Translations under genes and position numbers: made by a program | Notes under the pieces: model-generated | Databases searched by the model: none | Told to the model about the DNA's origin: nothing | What the model saw: only the letters and a program-made list of their open reading frames with translations | Part shown: positions 11,701-26,700 of the stretch, piece by piece | Position numbering within the stretch: the first letter of the stretch is position 1 | How the letters are laid out: each line of letters begins with the position of its first letter | Assembly (NCBI RefSeq): GCF_001949145.1 | Contig: NW_019091483.1 | Span: forward strand, 184,257-236,961 | Direction of reading: 5' to 3' | From: Acanthaster planci | Lineage: Eukaryota; Echinodermata; Asteroidea; Valvatida; Acanthasteridae | Length of the DNA: 52,705 bases

Positions 11701-14700
11701 TACTTGATTTTGCAGACAACGCTGACTCATAATATACACTTGGAAACCATGCTATCGAAAAATTGCAGCACCAGTTTTTGCAGGAATTTCAGTTTTGCCA
11801 ATTATGAATCATAAGCTTCCATCTCCTACTCTCCTCCCCTTGATGGTACCATATCCCTACCTCTTCCCAGATTTACCACTACGCCCCTCTTTCCCCCCTC
11901 AACACACCTGTGAAGCCCTGGCTGCAGGCGCAGGTGTAGTCATCCACAGAGCCCCGCAGGCTGCAGCGGCCGCCATTCTGGCAAGGCTGCTCATCCCGGC
12001 AGACATTAGGCAGTTCCAGTTCGCAAAGGGAGTTGGTCCAGCCCACGTCGCACTGGCAGTTAAAGGTGGGCTGGGAGCCGTCCGCCGGCATCACCACCAG
12101 ACAGGTGGCCCGGTTCTGGCAGCGGTTGTGGCGGCAAGGGTTGTTAAACTGGCAGGTGTCGCCCACATGGGTGTCAGGACACCTATGAGCGGGAGAGAAA
12201 CAAGACAGAGAAGAGACATGGGTGTAAGGCTGGAAAATATTGGGATTCTGTTTGAAATATACCACACTTACTGTATGGCGTCGCTGTCCAACTGCAGTGT
12301 TGGCAGACAAGAGGAGTATAGATACCTCTTTAACCGGCTTTCAGCAGATCAAAGAGCATGGACAAAATCTGGTCTTTTCATATGCACATCCATGTCCATT
12401 CCCTGGATTTTAGTTTACGTTCTGAAATCTTAACCCTCACACATGTATAACTTTGTTTCTACATTAATATCCGTCTTTCCTATCTTCTCACAACACATGC
12501 ACCCTCAACGCTTGAGCCTGTCAACCAAATTGAATCTTGAGGTAATGCTCACGTGTCAGAGGGTATAAGCAAAAAGCAACAGTTAAATGTACAGGTACAT
12601 GTACCACCCCTTTTTCTAAATTAAAGTAAATTAAAGATTGTGGCCTGATCGGGCAGAAATTATACGGTAAATGGATAAGCATGCCAAAAGTTCACAACTG
12701 CAATTTAAGGGACTCTTAAAGAATCTGTAAAATTTGAATCTGAGTCTCTTTAAGAACCTGTAACAACTACCAGCGTGAATAGCCCAAATTGTATGAGTTG
12801 TAGTGAAAATAGTTCAGATTATGAAACAGAAGGTCAAACATCTCAAGTCATAATCCCAGCTAATGCCTAACCACATATAAAATAATGCAGGTGCAGACAA
12901 AGGGAACAACCAAGGACCCATAGGGGGTTTTAACAAGATTCTACTATTCAAACCTAGGAAAGAACCCATGATGTAAATGGCTCAGGCAGAAACACTCCCA
13001 GCAAATCCGGTACCACAAAGCACAGGATCTCTGCACTGGGTCGCGTAACACCCTCCCCCCACGCGAATCTTGCTCGACTGTCCCCAAGGCACAATGAGGC
13101 TACGAGGTTTTTAGGGGGCCTAATCTGTCCATTATGGCCAAGCCTTTTGAAAGGAGGTTATTATCATCAAATCCAGAGATTCAACAGGCTTTAACAGCTC
13201 CGACTTTTGTAAGGTCTCGCCCTGATAATGAAGGCATATTGTTTGGAGAGACAGAGGAATTATATTCAAACATGGGAGGGTGAGGACTCTGCTCTTCCCA
13301 CGCGCAGGGCCCAAATAGGGAAGACAGCTCCATGTGAGGGAATTACTGGCTAGCAATCTGTCATATTTTCAGAGGGTTTGTACCTCGCCCAGATAATGAA
13401 TTGACAAATCAATTTTGCTGCTATCCTATGCTAACAACAGCAGTGGGATGTAACCAGACAACATCACCTTGCAGGTCATGCTTATTTGAAACTGTTTAAT
13501 TATACTTGTCAGAAATAAATCTGTTCAAAAAGATTGCTAACTAGTCATTCTAACCCTATCTTTATAAACTTTGTTGAAATAAATAGGCAAAGATTTAACA
13601 AAAATGTATAGAGGAATAACTGGCTTTCACAGCTTTAGGATCAGGTAACTTTTTAATGGCCTCAAATAAGTGAAATGTGAGAATGCAAGTGTCTATTTGA
13701 ACAAAATAATTAATTGCCGCAACCCTGTTTTGCAGACATATTGTGCTTCCAACTCCATGTATTTCAGGCCGAATGTGTTCCATCAAAATCATATTCCATT
13801 TTTCTTACTCCACCCCTCCATGGTCAGTGGGGGTGTAAACTCGGTATGTTCAGTATACAGTGCACTTTATTGTACAGTTTTGTAGAAAACATGACAATGA
13901 AGTTCTAGCTCAGTGAAAAAACAAAATATGACACGTACATGTACATTAAATGATATGACAGTTTTTACTGTCTTTCACACAAAGTTACTGCACAAGATTC
14001 ATTCAAGGTTTATTTACTGTAACAGGGTTACATTTGACCATAAATGGACAGTGGATTACAGGTGGAATCACTCTGTTTTATAACTGTAAAGCACACAATC
14101 AGCAATGGTTGTCCTTCCAAAGGGCCCTGCCAACAGGTACACACAAGCAAACAAAACCCTGACCCATGGACCCTAATCGGTTTACCTCCCAAATAGCACA
14201 TGCTGCACTATCCCCACCACGGACTAGTGAATAATGCATGAGCTCACCCAACCAATGAGTGAGAAGGGGTCGCGAGCTCAGGGAACAGGTGCGCATACTA
14301 AATGAGCTTGTTTACTGCCTGGCCATGGGCCCATGTAAACGTATGGATAAAACTTTTCTCCCTTTTGGAAGGGGGGGACTACAGTTACAGTTCAGAAATG
14401 TAGTTCCACTTTTGAGTATAATTGGGCATGCATGCGCAAGGACTCACATAATAAGCTCAAGGTAGAATGAACAAATACAAAGGCACTGCAACTTGTATTC
14501 AGAATGCGAGAATAGATACAAGTATGAACTGGTTTTTTTAGAGAAGAGGTAATCAAGGATTCACGATAAATATGCATGCACAATGTGAGGTATGTATTAA
14601 CATGACATGTACACACATGATAAATGACCGCACACAGACAGGGACTAGTAAACAACTGGACCAAAATTGATAGCTAAACAATGAATTGCCCACACTTAGA

Positions 14701-17700
14701 CTTTTGACAGTTACTGTTGCACCTTCTGTCAGGCTTCAAACACGTCTCTAAAACAGACCAAATGCGGAGCCTGCACAGCATTCTCAATGTATTGTAAGCA
14801 AGAACCCATCTCAACAATCACAGCCCCAAAACCCTAGTCAATAGAAAGCTTGATTTTCTCACCGAACAGTGAAAGGGGCTACATGTAGGCTACTAGAACT
14901 GAAGCAATTAAGCTACAAGAAAAGAGCCTGATTTTCAAATGCAAAATTTCAGCTGTGCGATATCAACTACACCACTGTTCCGTAACCCAATATCTCTCCC
15001 TGTCCTCAGTTTCCATGAATGATCCAGACACATGCAGTGATGAATTCTGCCCAACACAAAACCCACGCAGTTGACAAACTTCCATGGAGTTGCGTATCTG
15101 CAAATTGGTCAATCATTCTCAACCAATACTGTTAGACATGTAAACCGATGGGTTGGCAAAATGGGGCCTCGCCATCTTGCTTCCTCTGGTCCCACAATGG
15201 ATATCCCCCCCCCCAGCTCCCCAATATGGCAGTTTTGAGTTACACTAAATCCAAAGTGTTATGAAAGAACAGGCCCTGTGCCAGGGGTCGAATGTGGGGT
15301 CTTGCTGGTTTCCTTTGAAATCCGACTCCTCCAAGAGTAAATTGACCAGGCCTGGCAGTGGGGGGGGGAGAGTGAAACTGGTCTATTCAGAAAGTAAGAG
15401 AACAAGGAAAAGGAGTTTGGTGTTAAAACCATGGAGGCACAGGAGGAAGCAGGAGTTGGTTTAAGTTGAAGGAATGTGGCATGCTTGCCTGATACTTGGT
15501 TTATGCTGCGTGATGTTTACAAATTTCTTTCATGTACGCACAGGAGAGATATGCACAATTCCAAATTCCAGACATATCTGGGGGCGAGATTGTTGATCAT
15601 ATTTTTAGATTTTATTGCGCTGGATCTTGACTGCACGACAATTTTGAAAACCTTGCCACTGTGGAAATTGATTCAAGACTGCCCCAGAGAAAATTGAGGT
15701 TTTACTTTTTTACTTTTCTAAACAAATGTTTGAACGGATGGCCTTCCCAGTGAATACAAAATGTACAGCTGTGAATGTACAAGGAAAAGCTTTGTATTTT
15801 TGAAACTGATAATTTACTTTGATGCATATTCATAAATCCTGAAACTATTTCAAAGAATCTGCTGCACTCCCTACTTTCATGTTTGCCTTTCTCCATAAAT
15901 CAAAAATGAAAGACCACCACCCTCGATGTGGGGAGAGTACAGGACTTTTACAACAACAAAAAAATATTCTGGGCACAGTATTGATAAAGAAACACTTCCT
16001 GTTCCAAGTCACGCGAAATTACTCAGTTCAAGAGTTGGACTTCTCAATAACGGACTATCATTAATTTCAGAGACCTACGTGTATCTGCATGCACATGTAT
16101 GTACTGGGTACATGTATGCAAGCAAGTGCTGTTTCCAACTGCAAGATTTCTCACATTACATGAAAAGTTTAGATGCAAAAGCTGACAATTTCCAAATTTT
16201 ACACATCTTATCTTATTATCCTACTAAAACAGTCTCTTTGAATGAAAAATCTTCAAAGTGGTCTTTCAGATGGAATGGAGAGGCCCTATTTTACAAAAAG
16301 GCAATGGGCTCTACCTCTTTCTAAAGCAGATTTTCTCCATTGGTGAAAGGGGGGTTTCTATTTTTTGTAATCTAAACTCATTGTACTACTAGTATGTGAA
16401 AAGATTAAAGCATGTAAAGGGTGCAAACGTAGGTGAAAAAAATAAATAACTGGAAAAAAGCCAATGAGAGCAGGTAAGCACACCTGCCTGAGCATGGCAC
16501 AATAATACCTGCCCACCAATGGGGAGCCTCCCAGGATGCATTGGGGCCTCCACCCCAGCGCTACTCATTGCTCCAACCGAGTGCACTCCTATGCCAGGTG
16601 TTTTCTTTGCCCTCTCCTGATTCAATAGCAATATAACAAATAATTTGGGTTTTTTTTCTTCTGGTTTTTTTCCCGCTTGTTGGAGACAGTATCTGAATCA
16701 CTCTGGTTGGATTCTTTTGGTGGCTGAGTGCGCGCACACGCTAGACCAGCAACTGAGAGGCCTCACTGGCAGACACAAAGTGCAACTCCTCAGAACCTAC
16801 ATGTGTACATGTACAAGTATACCGCTTGGGTTCAAGTGTACCTGTGTTTTCATTCAAAATAACGAACGCACACAAGAACCATACAGGCTATTTTGCCCCA
16901 GGAACCACGCCAGGCGTGGGAAATTTGCCACAATGAAAGGGTCACTGAGAATAGGAGGAGGGGGAATATCCGGGACCTTTCCAGTCTTTTCAGATTTGGT
17001 TTCATCAGGACAGCTACCGGTATATGGTCATTCATCATCTTTTGATAGGTTTACAAAAATGCTCACAGCATGTGAATGTGAATTTGACGCCCTTACAATT
17101 TCTTGGACTTTTTGGGTCATTCCAACAAGTTTACCCTCTTATCCAGTCTTATTATCGGAGGAAGGATAACTCTTTTTAAGTGTGCCAAAAAAGCAATCAA
17201 CAGTCAAGTTGTTGCTTTCTCGCATCAACAAGCAAAAGGCTCTCAAGTGTTGCTCATTAAACACTTCAGCATAAAAGTATCAGCCTTTTGCTTTTTGCTC
17301 ATATTGCCAACAATGCATGTGCATGTATGGCCTTTGCTGTTTGAAGAACCATTCATTAAGTACTTCTACATTCAAGACTCAGAGTATGAAGCGCTAGGAT
17401 GCAGCAAATATTACACTTTAGATGTTATGTTGCGTGGCACTTTCCATGAGGATTCATCAAGCATATCGGTAATTCCAGTAATTAGGGGCCAAAAAGTTTG
17501 ACATTTTCTTGTCCCTGTTACATCTTACCTTTGTTACTTGACATGAAAGTATCAGCGGAATTGTTTTCAAACTGTTACTATTTGTCTGGCAGGTACTTTG
17601 CATTCATTCATCACTCTTCGAAACTAGAAAATGTGTTCTGAACTTAAAAAATAATGTCAGATGTGACAGGGGCATGAACAAAATGGACCCCTAATTTCTG

Positions 17701-20700
17701 GAATTACCCATAATTCTCATTTGTCCACAAAGGGGATCATTGCAACAGCTGCTATTTCTCTTGAAGAACTGTTTCTACAGTTATACAACGGTCCTATTTT
17801 GCCAACCATTTCCCCCCCCCACCCCAAAAAAAACCCACAGTCGCATTACCGGATGATCAATAAAAAGCCATGTAGTGAGCACACATTAGTAACCGAGCGT
17901 TTATTGTTTCTGATCGCTTCAGGGCCCGTGCAGACAAGATCTGAGATCGATTGGAGGTCTTTTGGTGTATCTGATCAATACAACAGGAGGGGATTTGGGG
18001 GGGCTGAGGGGACGACAGAGAGACTTTGGGCCCCGTTAAATTAGGTGAAGAGGCTCGGAACAAAGGCCAGCTCTCCCACTCTTTATTGATTGCACCTTGT
18101 TTGGCACTGGGCGGCCTTTACCCTCCCGCGCTAGGCACGTGCTGCATGCATAATAGGTGTTGGAGGGAGGGAGGAGAGATTATCCGCCAATTTGGGTTTG
18201 CCATTTGGACTTTACTTAGGCAGACGGAAGGACAGCCACTGATAAGAAAGGATATAAATGATCCACAAAAAGACTTCTGGAGAATTGTGTCAACAGGTTC
18301 AAGATTTGCCCAGAAATGCAATTTGGTTGGTTTTTACAAGGAACTTTTTCCTCCTTAGATCAAAGTTATTCTCTCAGGAGATAATTTGAAAATTTACATC
18401 AAGAACTTTTTTGTAATTGATTATTTTGGGGGTTTTTTTTGGGGGGGGGTAAAGTACATGACAATACAAAAACACAACCAGTTCAGTAGTTGCTTCGACT
18501 TTACATGTCACTTTAAAAACTATAAACACCACCTAGATTTTGATTGAAGTGAAGTGAAGAAACTCGTACCATTCGTAAATCAGCTCTGTGCTCTTTTCTA
18601 TGGCAACAGTTACACTGTACTCTTGGAGCTTCACATGTCTGCCACAGCCATTTGTACAAGTGAACCTGCTCAACCCCAGAACAGGTCCTACTGTTCCATA
18701 CCACAATGGCATATAACAAAGCTCCACAAACCACAGCTCCTTGCGTTAGAAAAAATAAATGATATCCTGCGTTAGGTCTGACTCCAAATCAGGCAAGTTA
18801 ATCCCATTACCGCACCCCTACTGCAACCAAGAGAGGGCAACCGACAGGCGCAAGAGGGATTCAAAGCATGCACAGAGAGGAACTGAATGGGGAGAGGGAA
18901 GGCGCTGAATAGGACTCAGTAACCCCAATCCTGACCCCTTCCTGGCACGCGTATTTGCCCAGAGCTGACCCGGGTCTTGCAACAACAACTGCGGGTGTAG
19001 CGGTGGTCTTTGGACAGGGATTACCCAGAGTGAAGGGGGGAAGGGAGAGAAAGAAGAGAGATGGGGAATGCAGTGGACCAGAGTGGTGAGGTGGGCGGTT
19101 TTAGTTATGGAAGTTCTTAATTCCCCCAAGAAGGGGAGTGCTGGCCAGGTGTGTGTATACAATGCCCATCATCAATGAGGTCCTGTGTAAATACTTGCTG
19201 AACGTGATGTTCACAAAGATTTTATTAAATGTTAAATCCTGCAAGTTGCAATGCCCTTGACGCCAATGTTTAACCTTTGACCTGGCATGACAGGTATGGA
19301 GGGCATGTGGCAGGCACCGCTTTTCACAGTCTCAGAACTACTTGGCAAAAAAAAATTGTTGTTCTTTTCAAAATATGAGATGTTGCTTTCCTGATTCATA
19401 TTTTCTGTTACTGCATGACCCATAGGCTTAACTGGCTCAAGAAGAGGTTTTATTATTGATCTCCTAACTAATGTTACAGAGGATTTAGCGATATTTGATT
19501 GAAATTCAATCAAATATTCAAAATTTTGGTCAACCAGGCCTCTAGAGATGCAGTTTTTATTGATACGTGAAAAAACACATTTACACAGGTATTATCAATT
19601 TAATATTACAATGACTTCTCAGTTTCAACACTTTTCCTGGCACAAAGGAATAATTTATTATTAAGCAAAGTTTTAGCACAACATGATTTGGCCAAAGCGG
19701 TACCATTTTCCTGTCATTGTAATGCACCTGCAAATAACTGCATCAAAACAAAGATTTGACTGTTCAGTAAAACATTCAAATATTCCACTATCTGGCTCAG
19801 GGGTACACTGACCATGGCACAGTCTATGACTGAAATGTGCACGCCCAAGCCTTCAAAATTGGACTCCTTTACTCATCTCCTCAATTGCAACAGCCCAGAA
19901 CCAGTGACACCCCCCCTCCAATTACATACCATCACATATTGCGCAGGGGATATTAAAATAAACACCATTAATCTCATCTCTGACGCCCATGTGGTGGCTG
20001 AGTCTGCCTGGAATGCCCAGTCCCGGCGAAGCCTTCGTCATCCCTGCTTGGTTTTCCCTCCCCCCCAATCGTTATTTACAGCTGCCCCTTTTCTGACAGT
20101 ATTTACAGGTTTTCTGTTATCGGCCCCGCGTTAAAAAAAAAATGATTCTGTCATAACACGGCACACTGGGTACAGGTATTTGTAAACCCGAGAATCCCCC
20201 AGCATTTCTGGAGCAGTCCACTTATGTTAAAAAGCCATCTCATTTCTCGAGAATGCAGTCACTATGGTATTATAACCTAATTTCACTCCTTTTCTCTTTT
20301 GGAGAGACAACATACCACAACCTGCTTATGTAAACAACTATATGACTGTGTCTCACTTCTAAAGTACTAGGGGATCCACTTCAACAAAAATGACAGAAAG
20401 ATTGGGTTAAACATGTGATTCACGTATGAACAGGATAGAAAGGCCTTTGGTTGTATTGTATTTTACGAGCACTAGTCCTCCTATGCTAAGATGCATTCTT
20501 GACACAGTTGTCATATCAGTCAAAATCAGTCAAATTTCCCATACGTGTCTGTATACTGGGGGAAATCAATTGGAAGGCATTTTTGACTGTTTTTGACAGT
20601 TAAAACACCAGGAGGGTTAGTCTAAAGTTACTTGAACTGTAGCATAGACGTCAAACCTCCACAAGAATATTCAGCAAAAAAAAAAAAAATACTCCAGACT

Positions 20701-23700
20701 AGAGAGCTTTCTGGCTGGACAAGCAACCTGCCTTTTTCATCAATCAACACAGCACCAAACCAAATCAAAACTTTCCATGTATCAGCCTCAACCACCAGAG
20801 AATATTTCCTTCAACTTGCATTTCTTCAGGTTCACACAGTGGAACTATTTATATGTCACAAGTTAAAATTGGACTTGAACCTACAACAGCAGACAGGCAA
20901 AGAGTAATCTCTAATAAAGAAAAAAAAATCTGCTTTCATATTGTGGGCCCGGCATCAATTAGCAGGCAGCCAGGCGTGTCCTAGGACCCAGGGAGTCGTC
21001 GCTTTCCCATGGCATTTGCCCAAGCAGCCAAATCGAATGAGTAACTTCTGATGAATGCGGATACAGACGTCAGAAGGCGGCAAGGTTCAATGTGAATAGA
21101 ATGAATCCTGGAAACCTCTGATGTGCACACTGTACACCGGATAAACGTTAATCCCATAAAAAAAATTACAAAAGCCTTCTACAGTGAACCCTTCAACAAC
21201 CATCTCATGACACTGATCATAGAAACTTTCATTCAATGAAGACTACTCTTTTTGGTACAAAAGACTGCTTGCATTTACAGGACTTTCTCACGCCTAGGAC
21301 CAAAAAGGAACAAAAATTTCTAAAAGGGCATGCTGCTGCTGGTTAAAAAAGTTCATTCAGAACCCTTTCTGAAAACCTTGGCAAACATGAAAAAAATGTG
21401 TTCAGTCTGCTGTAGGCCTTTATTTTTCTTCGTTTCATTCTTTTTTCCACACTGTAAACAATCATTTCGAAAGGTATTTTGAAAAGCAACATAAAAGCAA
21501 TCCTCGTACAGTTTCAGAAGAAAAATGTTTGCTATAGATGTCACCTGATCCCTTTAAACAGAAATGTACATTTGACTATCAACAGTCCGCTCCTGAACTG
21601 TTTGTTTTTAACAGTTTATAAGTGTTTTTTTCTTCACTGTTTGAGTAAACACGTTCGTAATTCAAAAGCATTTGAAGTGATTTGAGTAAATTTGAACAAC
21701 TGGTTTTGTTTCTGTAGTCCAGAAGCAATTTTAACTGTCCAACAACTTACTACCTTTGCAGAGAGAACAAAAGGACGGAGAAGCGTAACTGTCTGCTAGA
21801 AGTTGAATATAACTAAAAAGAGACTTTACCTTCTTGGGGGTGAACTGTTTTTCTCCCCGAGCACTAAACAAAGAGAAGCGTACACACGCACACACACACA
21901 ATGGAATGTCAAATGCACCAGGCATCTTTTCTTTGGCAGATTGCCAAAGAGTGCAGTTGCGTTACATACATGTACAAACACAGTGGAGTGTACATTGTCC
22001 ATGTGCACGTAAATGTCATGTGCCTGACTTTGCCAACAGTCGAAAGGAAAAACAAATTGGGAGACTGGGAGTTTTCTCTCTGAACTTCCATAGAATTAAA
22101 CTGAGCAAAAGTTAATCATTAAGGATATCATAAATGATATGCACATCAGACTCGACATTATTCAACAAAACCTTCTCAAAAGTTTTCAATGATAACGGAT
22201 AATGTTTATCAGTATGTACATGTAAATGGGAGTTTTGAAAAGCAAGAATTCAGAAATAGAAAGGCTTTGAAAATATTAACAATTTTCAGAGGTCAGGGAT
22301 TAAATGCAAAGCTACATTGATTTTTGCCATCTGTGACACCAACTCCTGCTGCTACATGTAAGTGGTTTCTTGTACTCTGTATTTTGAAGCACCACTGTTC
22401 AACTCCAAGCCTACATGTACTGTACTCTAAGTCGCCCCACAAATGGAGCTCCTCAGAAGTGAAAGTGCTGCTCTGTGTCCTGTCCTCCATCCAATCGGGA
22501 GTCCCAAGTGATCAGGACAGCTGGCCTTCAGCACATGCCTATATATGGCAATACCAGTGGCCCTGTGGTTCCTAGAGGCCAACTACTAACAGCATCTCCA
22601 TGTATTGTTGCAATCAGGGTAGCATGCCATGGGTGCTGAACATGCTCCAAGAAGCAGTTGGGCAAGTTCGGTTTAGCACTGAATGAAGGTATGATCTCTC
22701 TTGCAGATGAAGTATAAGCTAGACTGGGGGAACAATTTCTAAATACATATCACAATGAACATGAAGCTGTGTGCTTCACCCTAAACTCCTACCAGTCATA
22801 TACATAAATTCAGCAGTGTTTTCTAAGACTGTCCCAGTTCACAACTAAAACAGCAAATGTGCTGCAGTGCTACACTGTCAGTACTCAGTGTGGTTAACTT
22901 GGGCCAAGATAACAAATTAGCAATGGACAAAGAACCAACACTGTGAATGATTGATCACAAAAATCAAAGTTTCCTGGTGATTTATGATATCGTACAATAT
23001 GCTCAGTAAAAATGCTAAAACTAAGCAACATCTCAAAGACAAGCGACATAAAACTGAAACTTATTTTGTCCAATGCCATGAAACAAACTATTGAAAAAAT
23101 GAGTCACTGATGATTAACGGCAATGGCCTAAATGAATACATGCCAATAAGCCCAGTCTGTCTGCAGGATGTCTTGGAACTGACCTAGCTCCAGCAGTTCC
23201 ACCTGCTTCAGCAGACAGATGGCGCTGCGGGTGGGGTGAGGGGGTAGGTCTGTCTCTCACTGGACTTCATCACGCCTTGCCAAATCATCATCACCATCAT
23301 GGCCAATCCCATGCAAAGGAATCCAAGCGAATGAAGAGTCCTGAACTGTGGAAGCGTAGATCTCAACTACTGGTGGCTACTGGTACAATGACACTGTTAA
23401 TTAAAGAAACTACCTAATGACGTACTGTACATGTACATGTACTCGCCAGATTGATGTGGTCCCCTGATTCGAATAGCCACTTATCAATTATAACCACTCA
23501 TCTACATCGGGGTACCACTGTGGTCACGCCTCAAATTGAAACCTTTTCTCTTGCAGTAACTATTGCTGACCACTTCTGTATCACTAACCTTAAAAAGGGG
23601 ACCCTGAATTTAAACATTTAATGCCTTCATCAGGTTGTCTGCAAGAACTACATGTAAACTGAATGTAACATACTTACAACTAACACCTGCTAAATCCTCC

Positions 23701-26700
23701 AGGGCAGATCACCTACATGTACAAGAAACAGTGTTGGTGGTATACTGGTAGGCTCAAATTGTCAACATCTGACGACAAACATTGGTGGACCCAGGGGGCA
23801 CATGGGGGTCGTCTCCAAAGCATTTATTGGGGGAGAAACAATTTTTTAAAAAGTGGTTTGGAGGGACATTCACTTTCGTTCCTCCCAGGAAAATGTGAAA
23901 AGCCGGAAAGTTTAGCCTCATCCCTCAGAGAGGCCACAAAAGGTTGCACAAAGAAATTTTCTTACTTCTGGATTTGTCCTTACACAACAAAGTGCCTGCT
24001 TGCTGATGGTTTTCAGCAGGGTAAGGGTGGATTTATGAGGCTTAGATGCTGGTAATTTGTCAATTGCAACACAATAAATTCGGCATAAGCTTTGGCTGTA
24101 AAATTAGATACTTCTACTATCCCAACAGGCACCGTGCCCCGGGTTCCACATTTGCCACATATATGTGCGTGTACACAATGGGTTCCTATCATCAATCACT
24201 ACTGGGGAAAGAATTGGCCACATTGTCACAAAAGTGTCTAGCTACATGTATTTGGCACTGTTGATATCATATTTTGGCCGATACCTTTATATCAGGTTTT
24301 TTATATCGATATATCAAATTGTATTCCTTTTAATTTTCAAAGTATTATAACAGGCATGAATTGCTGGTAAAGTGTTCTAAGGGTATACCCCTGCACCCTT
24401 ATGGTATGATCCAATTCAATTTGGCGACATGTTCTAGCATCCGTATTGCGTACATGTACACGTATATTGCCTACATGGGATGGGATACATGCTGCCGTGT
24501 ATAGCGATATCATCAGCACATGGTGCGAGTCTACGTACGTTTATTTAGCAAATAATTCCCTGTTTTGGAGGATAAATTTTGTGATATTTTTGAGGCCAAG
24601 TATACCCAAATTATTGAGTGCGAGACTAAGATAGGTGACTGAAATTAATTCTTCAAATGTCTCGGTATAAGCCGCCTGGAGTATAAGCTACAGGGACATT
24701 TTTCACTCAGTGTGAGAACCAATGTAAGCTGTGGCTTGTCAAAAATTAAGGTAGTGTGACAATGCACTTTCGTAACAATATTTTCGACAGAGGGCACTTG
24801 CACGTACAGTGCTGAGTCTGCGTCCTGCACCTTTTAGTGCATTTCACGCGTGCACAAAACAAGGGGCCAGACAAGGTTTTTGTGCTCATTAATGTGTACC
24901 GAAAAGTGGAACTCAGTGCACGCTACGCCGCAGCACGAACAGAAACAAGCCCAAAATGCAGATATTATTTTTGTGCGGAGGGGTTTTTTAAAAATGCGGA
25001 AATCCACAGATCCGCGGAAAAGTTGCATGCCTGAATATCGCAAAATTTCTGGGATGGGCATGTTGCTATTCTGTGGTGTGCAAAAAGCCTTAACTTTAGT
25101 TGAACTGTGAATCAACAGCAACTGCAGCTGCCCTGGACCCAGTCCCACTGACCTGGCCGGGCAACAGATGTTAACATCTGACCTTGCCCAGTGACGCATT
25201 CTGCACGCCTAACAATGCCAGAATTCCACAGTTTGGTGTCACACCGGACATCTATCCATCGATTGGTCAGAGACAATTGTTTTGTTAGATGAGGGGACAA
25301 AAATCAATCATCAAATGTTGAATCCTTGGAGCGTGCAGCCTCAGCCCTGGGGGGGGGAGAACAATTACAAGTGCACATAAATCACCATCAATAGAATTGA
25401 CGGGCACACAGTGGTTTGCAACCACAAGCCAATGTTTTCATTTACCTGGTGCACTGGATCAGCACAGCAGAGCTTATCTAATTTACTTGGGATATTTTTG
25501 CTGTTTTGAGTATCTCTGCCATTTGGGGTTTCACCAGGCAATTTGAACCTATTTGGAGTTACGTGTAGCCTTTTTTCTTACAGTTTGTGTAACATGTGCT
25601 TCAGATTATCTCCGAACACAACATGCATCTCTTTCGTCATCCATTCATCCAAACTTCTTGGGAAATGGATGAAGAGAGGAGCAAACATTTCCACCACCGG
25701 TTCTCTTCCAAAAAGAGATTCTACGTGATTGTACCAAGCCAGTGAACAATCAACTCCCTTAATATTGCACAAAATGCAAAGCTTCAAATCCTTCTTGAGT
25801 AAGTCATTAATTCCATGTATGTAAAAGATGCATGCTGGAATATGCTTTTTGCCCACAATGCTTTGGCTTCGCCTGCTGGAACTAACAGCTCTTCAAGGAT
25901 GTTCCAATTTTACACAATGCCACAAAATAGCCTTCAGACTGCTTTCAATTTCAAGACAAAGGGTTCATGCACACTTCATAAATCTCCGTAGCACTACTCA
26001 CGTGTCTTAGTCACTGATCAAAAATGAAAGTAAGAAAGAAACCACATTAGTTTCATGACATAAAAAAGCATGCGTTATCGATTAAATTCATGTATTGATT
26101 TTGAGGTAGAGTTTCTGTATTTTAAAATCAATGTGCTGATTGTACTTGCTTGGTGTAATATGCCTATCATCGTGACTAAGTATCAACTGCTCATATTTGT
26201 GGCAAACATTAGGCTGTTTTATTGATTGCATATTTGTTACTCAACTTCACAGGAGTTCACACCCAACCTGAAACTTCAAGGTTCTGAAACCAAAAAAAGT
26301 GTATTGTTCTTCTCCGTCTAAAAGGGAACAAAATGAACTATACACTGCCAAATTAAACAGCAGTAGTGTATGGTGGCGCGTATGAGGTAACTGCATGGCA
26401 CACAGGATCTGGTTCATGAAGTACACGTACATGTACGTCGTAAATTGCAGGGTTCTCAGTTCAACAATGCGGGCACCAACAGCTGAGGCAAGGGTAACTT
26501 TGGTGTTGCTGCAAAACAAATGAGTACGCTATCTGTGCAAGCGCAAGGCCCAGTACATGGCCCACTCATCAGCCGGGTCACCTGAATTTAATCATTTCCA
26601 CTACAACCACCAAGTTGTTTTGGGGAAACTGCACTGTCACCACCTTTCCCGCTTCTCCGCAATATCTCGTTTCCCTTCCCAAAGCCATTCATGCACCACT

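Noticed and set aside
2436-12433. Many plus-strand and off-frame minus ORFs overlapping the EGF exons (for example 4533-4871, 11318-11572, 11795-12433, 9422-10162)
   Set aside because: They are shadows of the EGF coding exons; the true frame has regular six-cysteine modules and consistent GT-AG junctions, while these have low-complexity or cysteine-free translations.
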